A DNA stretch of 64,000 bases, taken from Ashinkailepas kermadecensis (taxonomy: Eukaryota > Arthropoda > Thecostraca > Neolepadidae). The notes beneath the pieces were generated by a model. That model was not told the origin of the DNA. It did no database searches and saw nothing but the letters and a program-made list of their open reading frames with translations. Position 1 is the stretch's first letter. Each line of letters opens with the position of its first letter. The stretch lies in the NCBI GenBank assembly GCA_034440615.1, contig JAOTOM010005094.1:832001-896000 (forward strand), in the 5' to 3' direction. Below, in pieces: positions 59,319 through 64,000 of the stretch. A program made the position numbers and the translations under genes.

Positions 59319-59670
59319 CTGTGGGAATTCGGTGTTAAAGGTTCGCATAGGTTAGTTAGCTCTGGGTTTAGCACGTTGGTCAGTGCTGATGCATAGGTCG
59401 TACGGGCTACACGCTGCTATTGAGTACCCAGCTGCCTTGTTGTTCTGTCTGCCCTGTATTCAGTGCTGAGTAAAGACGTGGCCCAGCTATATAATTAAAT
59501 CATCATCCCGCAGTGAACCATAATCTTCAGCTCCACATTTCGAAGTGTCGGCGAAGCTTCGCCTCGTCTTAACTTCGGGCGTAATTTGGAGCCCAAGGGC
59601 CGACCTCAGTAGCGGGAGTCCGAGAGGTGGGCGCCAGGGACCTTTAGCCACAGAGGCTAGGGCACCTCAC

Positions 59671-59792
59671 CTCAGGAGCTGGCGTCAGACGGACTTGGCC
59701 AACCGCCAGCTGCTGCACCGACATCGGCTCTCCACCGGCGCTCCGCCTCCAGCCCTCGGAGACAAACTCAGACGCGGTCATCGACTCGGGAC
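59671..59792 (-). CDS. AGK: AGK exon (third visible)
   Basis: 122 bp after GCTCGTCAG, ending in phase 0 before GTGAGG. It encodes PESMTASEFVSEGWRRSAGG, then EPMSVQQLAVGQVRLTPAPE, corresponding to the AGK region before the C-terminal strand pair. Similarity is modest. Both phases fit the neighbours. Confidence 0.6.
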
Positions 59793-60318
59793 CTGACGAG
59801 CCGATTAGTACCACGGTTACCACGAAATATCCTGCATACAGTCAATATACACACAGTTTGCACCCGCTGGCGAGGCCGGCAGACGAGTCTGCTGATGAGA
59901 CACGAGATCGTCGACGGTCCGGCGAACCTCATAAATGCGCACATATCGATATGCGCCGATGATCGATACTGATATTTGTATTGATGGTCATCAATACATT
60001 CGGTACAATGGAATCCAACTACTGTATTCTGGGTCTGGAAGTCGCTCAGGCCGACTATGCTATTGCTATGATTGGGCACACTTCACCGCTGGCAACCAAC
60101 GCATTATTACGTCAATTACAACCATGCCACCATAGGTAAGACACTACAGTTTACAGGGTGTCGACGGTGTATGGAGTACGTGCCACAAATCGCCGCCGAA
60201 CATTTTGCTTCAACTAACCTAACCGAAAACTCTACAATGACCACATGGTTTGCGTGTCTTTTGGACTGAACATCTATCCTCATATTCCCTTCCCGACGGT
60301 GCTACCGGGGATACCCAC

Positions 60319-60456
60319 CCAGTCGCAGGTGGAGTCCCGGGGGGGTGTCCGGCAGCATGTGGCTGGTGCGGAGCTGCCACTCAAGCCCGCTCACGGTCTG
60401 CCGGTGCCACACACCACACTGGGCGTTCTCCACCGTGGTGTGCTGCACCTCCGGCT
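60319..60456 (-). CDS. AGK: AGK exon (second visible)
   Basis: 138 bp, opening with AG (completing Glu) after GTCGCCAG and ending with one G before GTGGGT. It encodes PEVQHTTVENAQCGVWHRQT, then VSGLEWQLRTSHMLPDTPPG. This part of AGK is variable, so the phases and position carry the call. Confidence 0.65.
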
Positions 60457-60490
60457 CTGGCGACAGAGACCGTCACGTCAGCACTTCCAG

Positions 60491-60547
60491 CGGGCGCTAC
60501 ATGACCAGTGAAGTCGATACGCCCTTAAGCCCAAATAACTAACTAAC
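60491..60547 (+). mobile_element. short SINE-like retroposon (57 bp), 13-bp target duplication
   Basis: TCAGCACTTCCAG (60,478-60,490) and TCAGTACTTCCAG (60,548-60,560) flank it. The body has TGACCAGTGAAGTCGATACG and ends in AACT units. It lies 34 bp upstream of the second visible AGK exon. Confidence 0.85.
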
Positions 60548-60700
60548 TCAGTACTTCCAGTCGGGCAGCGCATCACACCCACCCTCTGTCAGACGGTGTG
60601 CTGCATGCGAACCCAACAGTGCACCACACCCACCACGTCAGACGGTGTACCGCACCACCTGCTCCCACCCAGTCCACATGACACGGCTACGAACAACGTT

Positions 60701-60766
60701 ATATATATATATATATATATACACATGCATGCATATATACATACATACATACATGCATACATGAAT

Positions 60767-60797
<31 letters not shown>

Positions 60798-60800
60798 CCG
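60701..60800. repeat. compound microsatellite (TA)n (CATA)n (CA)n (TA)n
   Basis: Simple repeats in AGK intron sequence. They cause spurious frames on both strands. Confidence 0.95.
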
Positions 60801-61989
60801 CATTGGTCTACTGTTTGCACCTTCCCGCATAAGTTATCGGAATGTAGTTGCATCCAGTCCTGACGGCCATGACCCTTACCCGCACATGCCGGGGAGGGGG
60901 TCGTCTACAGCAGGGTAGCAGTGGTCTGGGGACAGCGCGACACCATCAGCCTAAGCTCACCGACGGGGCACGGAGGCGGTGTCGGCTTTGGAACGAACGA
61001 TGACCACCAGCGCGTGCTGGCCGTGCCGCGCTCCTGCTGCTGTTCCCGCTGCTGTTGCTCGCGCTCCTGTTGCTGTTGATGACAACGACTGCAGCCAGCG
61101 CAGTGGGCAGTATACTCCATCTCAGCATCACAGCGCCAGGTCAGGTCTGCGGAGGAACGAGGGCTAGGTCAGAGTGGCGCAAGGCGTCCAACCGGCACAT
61201 GACACCATGGTACAATGTTCGGCTCAATCATCATGTATGGCAGGATCAAACTTTATCGATACATTGGGCCAGCCGCCCAAATATCATACTGCTCCAGGCC
61301 AGACCAAGTCGACACATATAGCAGCGATCAATTTTTCGTCGAAAGGCATATAATATGCCACGTATCGAATACTGAATCGACATTCCTAAAGTTTTGACCT
61401 CTTTCTAGGTGCATACTTGGACAGTACACATTCCTTGTTAGAACAAATATTTTGGTTTACACTTCAGAACTATTGTGCATGTGCCTACAGAAGCAAGAAA
61501 ACCCTTCGCTTCGCCACTCCACTGTACTTCATTCAACATCGTACACCCAGTGAAAAACCATTATTTCAATCCCGACAATCACATGCAGTGATCGAAGCCT
61601 GATTAAACTAGCAGTACATGCGACTCGGATACTTCAATCGTGCCTTCCCCTTGCATCTATGTATGTACATATACATATAAAGAGGGATATATATATATAT
61701 ACATATATGTGAGTATATATATATGCAATTACCTTCCAAGTCACATTGGATTGTCAGGCATCTTGTCATACAGAGAAAATAAAACGCTCCAGCACATTTA
61801 AAAGCGACGTGAAAGCAACGCGATGATTCAATGATGTGAGGTACATGTGATAACAGACACTTCGAAGACTAATGAACAGACGTCAGTAAAATGGATTTGG
61901 TTAGAATACATTCCACGATGAATTCGATGAAACACACATTTGGCAATCAACGTTCTGGGTAAACTAGGGCTACATCAGTGGTGCAGTAA

Positions 61990-62430
61990 GGGGATGCGGT
62001 AGTGTTCTATGTTCTTGCTGCCCTATAAGGGAAAGCTTCGTCGTCTCCAGTCTACGCCGCGGCAAATGCAGCTGAAAGCCGACAGAGGCGCGTGTTTCAC
62101 GGATTGAGAATGCGCTCCGCTTGGTGAACAAAGACTGGAGGGCATCAGGTGTGCTTTTATTACAAAGCAAGTTTGAAATGTCGATGCAGTCACGCTGGAT
62201 GATGAGTGTCTCAATCCTTGCTCCTCCTATGGATTTCAGGGTTGGTGAGATGTGATCTTGCTTGCGATGACCAGCAATTATTCTGGCGGCGAAATTTATG
62301 ATCTTTTGGGGATTCGTTCTAATTGAGTTTTGTCGCTCCACCCCATGCTGATGGGCAGTATGAGATGTACTTGCATATTTGTGTGCTTCAATGAGTTGAG
62401 ATGGTTCAGGGTTGGATTGGTGCTGCAACC
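61990..62430 (-). mobile_element. LINE 3' fragment (reverse transcriptase C-terminus)
   Basis: Encodes KIINFAARIIAGHRKQDHIS, then GARIETLIIQRDCIDISNLL, the block that follows the RT fingers/thumb in CR1/jockey-type elements ('NFAARxISG...DHISP'). It is truncated on both sides and lies inside an AGK intron. It differs from the LINE at 35-37 kb in this block. Confidence 0.7.
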
Positions 62431-62872
62431 TGTTGAAAGTGATGAGCGCTCCGAAACATGTTTAGTTACCAATGAAATATGAAAATCCTAAGAAAATACA
62501 AGGTCAGAAGTCACGCCGGGGATTTTGGTTGCTTTTCAGCGTCGAGCGACTTTGCCAGAAAGTTAAATCTGCAGCTTCTTGCTTTCTGAAGAGGTCCTTT
62601 GATCCCATTCCGATAGTCAGTTTTGCAGCGTTCATTTTGAGTGAGTTCAATTGAAATCAGCTTTCAAGTGATTTTCGCGTATAATTTTGAGCTTTGACCA
62701 GCTGCCATGTTCAGGAAAAGCCCAGTCTAAAATTTGGGCACCATCTGCATGACAAATTAAAGTCCCACTGCAGTTAAGCATGACATCCGGTTAGTCGCGA
62801 TACCGGCGTGCGTTATCTGGCCACTCAATCGGCACTCCGTCAGTCCTTCCACACAAAGAACCGGTGTCGTAC

Positions 62873-63020
62873 CTCTGAACACGTTTAGCACGTACGCCAC
62901 GCGCTGTCTGAGGCCGCCCCAGTACCAGTACGTGTTGACTCTACTCTGGACGTCCCTGAAGGCGCCCCAGGAGATGTTGGAGAGCAGGTACACCGGCCGA
63001 CCTGGAACCTCCGCCTCCGT
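62873..63020 (-). CDS. AGK: AGK exon (first visible)
   Basis: 148 bp after CGTCCTCAG, ending in phase 1 (G) before GTACGA. It encodes TEAEVPGRPVYLLSNISWGA, then FRDVQSRVNTYWYWGGLRQR. The SNISWGAFRD and YWYWGG blocks are the clearest AGK marks. Confidence 0.85.
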
Positions 63021-63659
63021 CTGAGGACGTGTTGCAGCGTCACATGGACACTGGTGACATCACAAAACACTATGCATTTCGCTGAACAGACGTAGCAGTG
63101 CTAACACCATATGAATCGACATAACGTCATTGGCGGAATAATGAAGGCACCTTGTTAATACCACATACAGTGGTTTTCATCATGAATAGGACGAAAGAAC
63201 GCATGTATTACACATGCATCGCAAATGTCTCATTTATTTAATTGGACTTTAGGGCACGCCGAAGAAAATTACTCAGAAACGCCAAGGGTGTCGAGTAAAC
63301 ATAGGATACTCAACAAGGGCCTTAAAACATCTCAACAACACTATCAGCTATGTAAGCACTGGAGCCGATCTGCGAGCACAAAACATGCAACAAGAACACT
63401 GAGTAGAGCATCACACACTATGCATATGCTACAGACAATACACACGCACACTAGACACATAAGCATGCACTTCGTTGCCATAGTGTTTGCACACATCACA
63501 CCTTCAGACAAATACTAAACAACCGACATCAGCGTACGACCAGGGTGCTCTCACAAAGACTGCCAATAAATTAGCCAGGGCTCCCTCACACCGCCAACGT
63601 TCCAGCCACGCCAACACAACCTCGACGGCTGGGGCTGCCTCACCACGGATCGGAACTGT
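63021..63659. other. AGK intron sequence without recognised features
   Basis: Should be the intron upstream (minus strand) of the first visible AGK exon. No exon or known element seen. Confidence 0.4.
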
Positions 63660-64000
63660 TCAGCCTTGTTGGACCATACATAAAGTCACTGGAGCACCAT
63701 GTCTCCCAATGTGTGTCTGGCAGGTATGGAGTGGCATGTACTTCGATAGCCTGCACCTCCCTACTGACACAGGAACACCATGTCTCCCCACGTTTGCCGG
63801 ACAAGCACGGAACTACACGTTTTTCGACAACCATCACACACAACGTCACGAAAACACCACGGCTTCTGCAGTGTGTCGGACACATAGTGACACGTACCTC
63901 GAAAGCCTGCGTCTCCATGGCACCACGGGAACATCGTGTCTCTCCAAGTGTGTCGGACAGACACGGAGCTGCACGTACCTCGACATCTTTCACGTGTACG
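63660..64000. repeat. degenerate 79-bp tandem repeat at the right edge
   Basis: At least four units starting near 63,692, 63,771, 63,850 and 63,928. Each has a GGAACACCATGTCTCCCCA-like phrase, GTGTGTCGGACA and GCACGTACCTCGA. The array runs off the window. Confidence 0.85.

Larger units (their letters stand above)
59013..63020 (-). other. AGK: gene model: acylglycerol kinase (AGK), C-terminal part
   Basis: Four minus-strand exons join in phase into 237 residues ending at a TAG. Features in order: PVYLLSNISWGAFRDVQSRV with NTYWYWGGLRQR (AGK has WGAFRD...KYWYLGPLK), a middle region with SGLEWQL, a segment with VSEGWRRSAGG, a low-complexity Ser/Ala/Thr stretch, and FSFDSEEFEVRPVLVRLLPQ, matching the C-terminal FSIDSEEYEAMPVEVKLLP of vertebrate AGK. 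Known: AGK phosphorylates mono- and diacylglycerol at mitochondrial membranes and is also a TIM22 import subunit in mammals. The catalytic DAGK domain and N-terminus should lie beyond the right edge. The gene is convergent with ELOVL. Its intron after the first visible exon carries a LINE fragment and a SINE. Confidence 0.85.

Noticed and set aside
60979..61150. Leucine-rich frame LLLLFPLLLLALLLLLM resembling a signal peptide
   Set aside because: It arises from CTG/GCTGTT repeats. No upstream ATG in frame, a stop just before it, and it lies in an AGK intron on the other strand.

Overview
The window is eukaryotic nuclear DNA. It has short GT-AG exons, long introns packed with micro- and minisatellites, hAT-type DNA transposons with exact 8-bp target duplications, SINE-like retroposons with target duplications of 9 to 17 bp, and decayed non-LTR retrotransposons. 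Short interstitial TTAGG runs near 34.3-35.0 kb and an apoB-type lipoprotein gene point to an arthropod. A crustacean is my guess, but nothing in the sequence fixes the species.

Three host genes can be rebuilt exon by exon, with matching splice phases at every join. (1) A minus-strand apolipophorin/apoB-like large lipid transfer protein has its signal-peptide exon at 20,950-21,016 and five more exons down to 5,473; the rest lies off the left edge. (2) A plus-strand very-long-chain fatty-acid elongase (ELOVL) has exons at 37,498-37,638, 38,372-38,542, 55,028-55,200 and 56,662-56,884, giving 235 residues with a 16.5-kb second intron. (3) The last four exons of a minus-strand acylglycerol kinase (AGK) run from 63,020 to 59,013; its 5' part lies off the right edge. 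All three act on lipids: transport, chain elongation and glycerolipid phosphorylation.

Mobile DNA by region: 560-4,148 is an intact three-exon hAT transposase/ZMYM1-like gene (743 residues) lying in the apolipophorin's last visible intron, with a 249-bp hAT MITE in its own first intron. 9-18.4 kb (apolipophorin introns) holds long minisatellites and a 0.7-kb inverted repeat. 21.3-37.4 kb is intergenic, with repeats, a second MITE, a foldback structure and a broken LINE. 38.5-55 kb (ELOVL intron 2) holds a transposase-like pseudogene, dispersed repeats and a nested stack of insertions at 48,075-53,728. 56.9-64 kb holds the AGK exons, a LINE fragment and minisatellites.

The most unusual pattern is that several minisatellites start exactly at, or include, a gene boundary. 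Examples are the donor of apolipophorin exon 2, the acceptor of exon 3, the donor of exon 5, the acceptor of ELOVL exon 4, and the stop codon of AGK. In the two acceptor arrays the upstream copies have lost the AG. This suggests that tandem arrays were seeded from splice junctions or coding ends.
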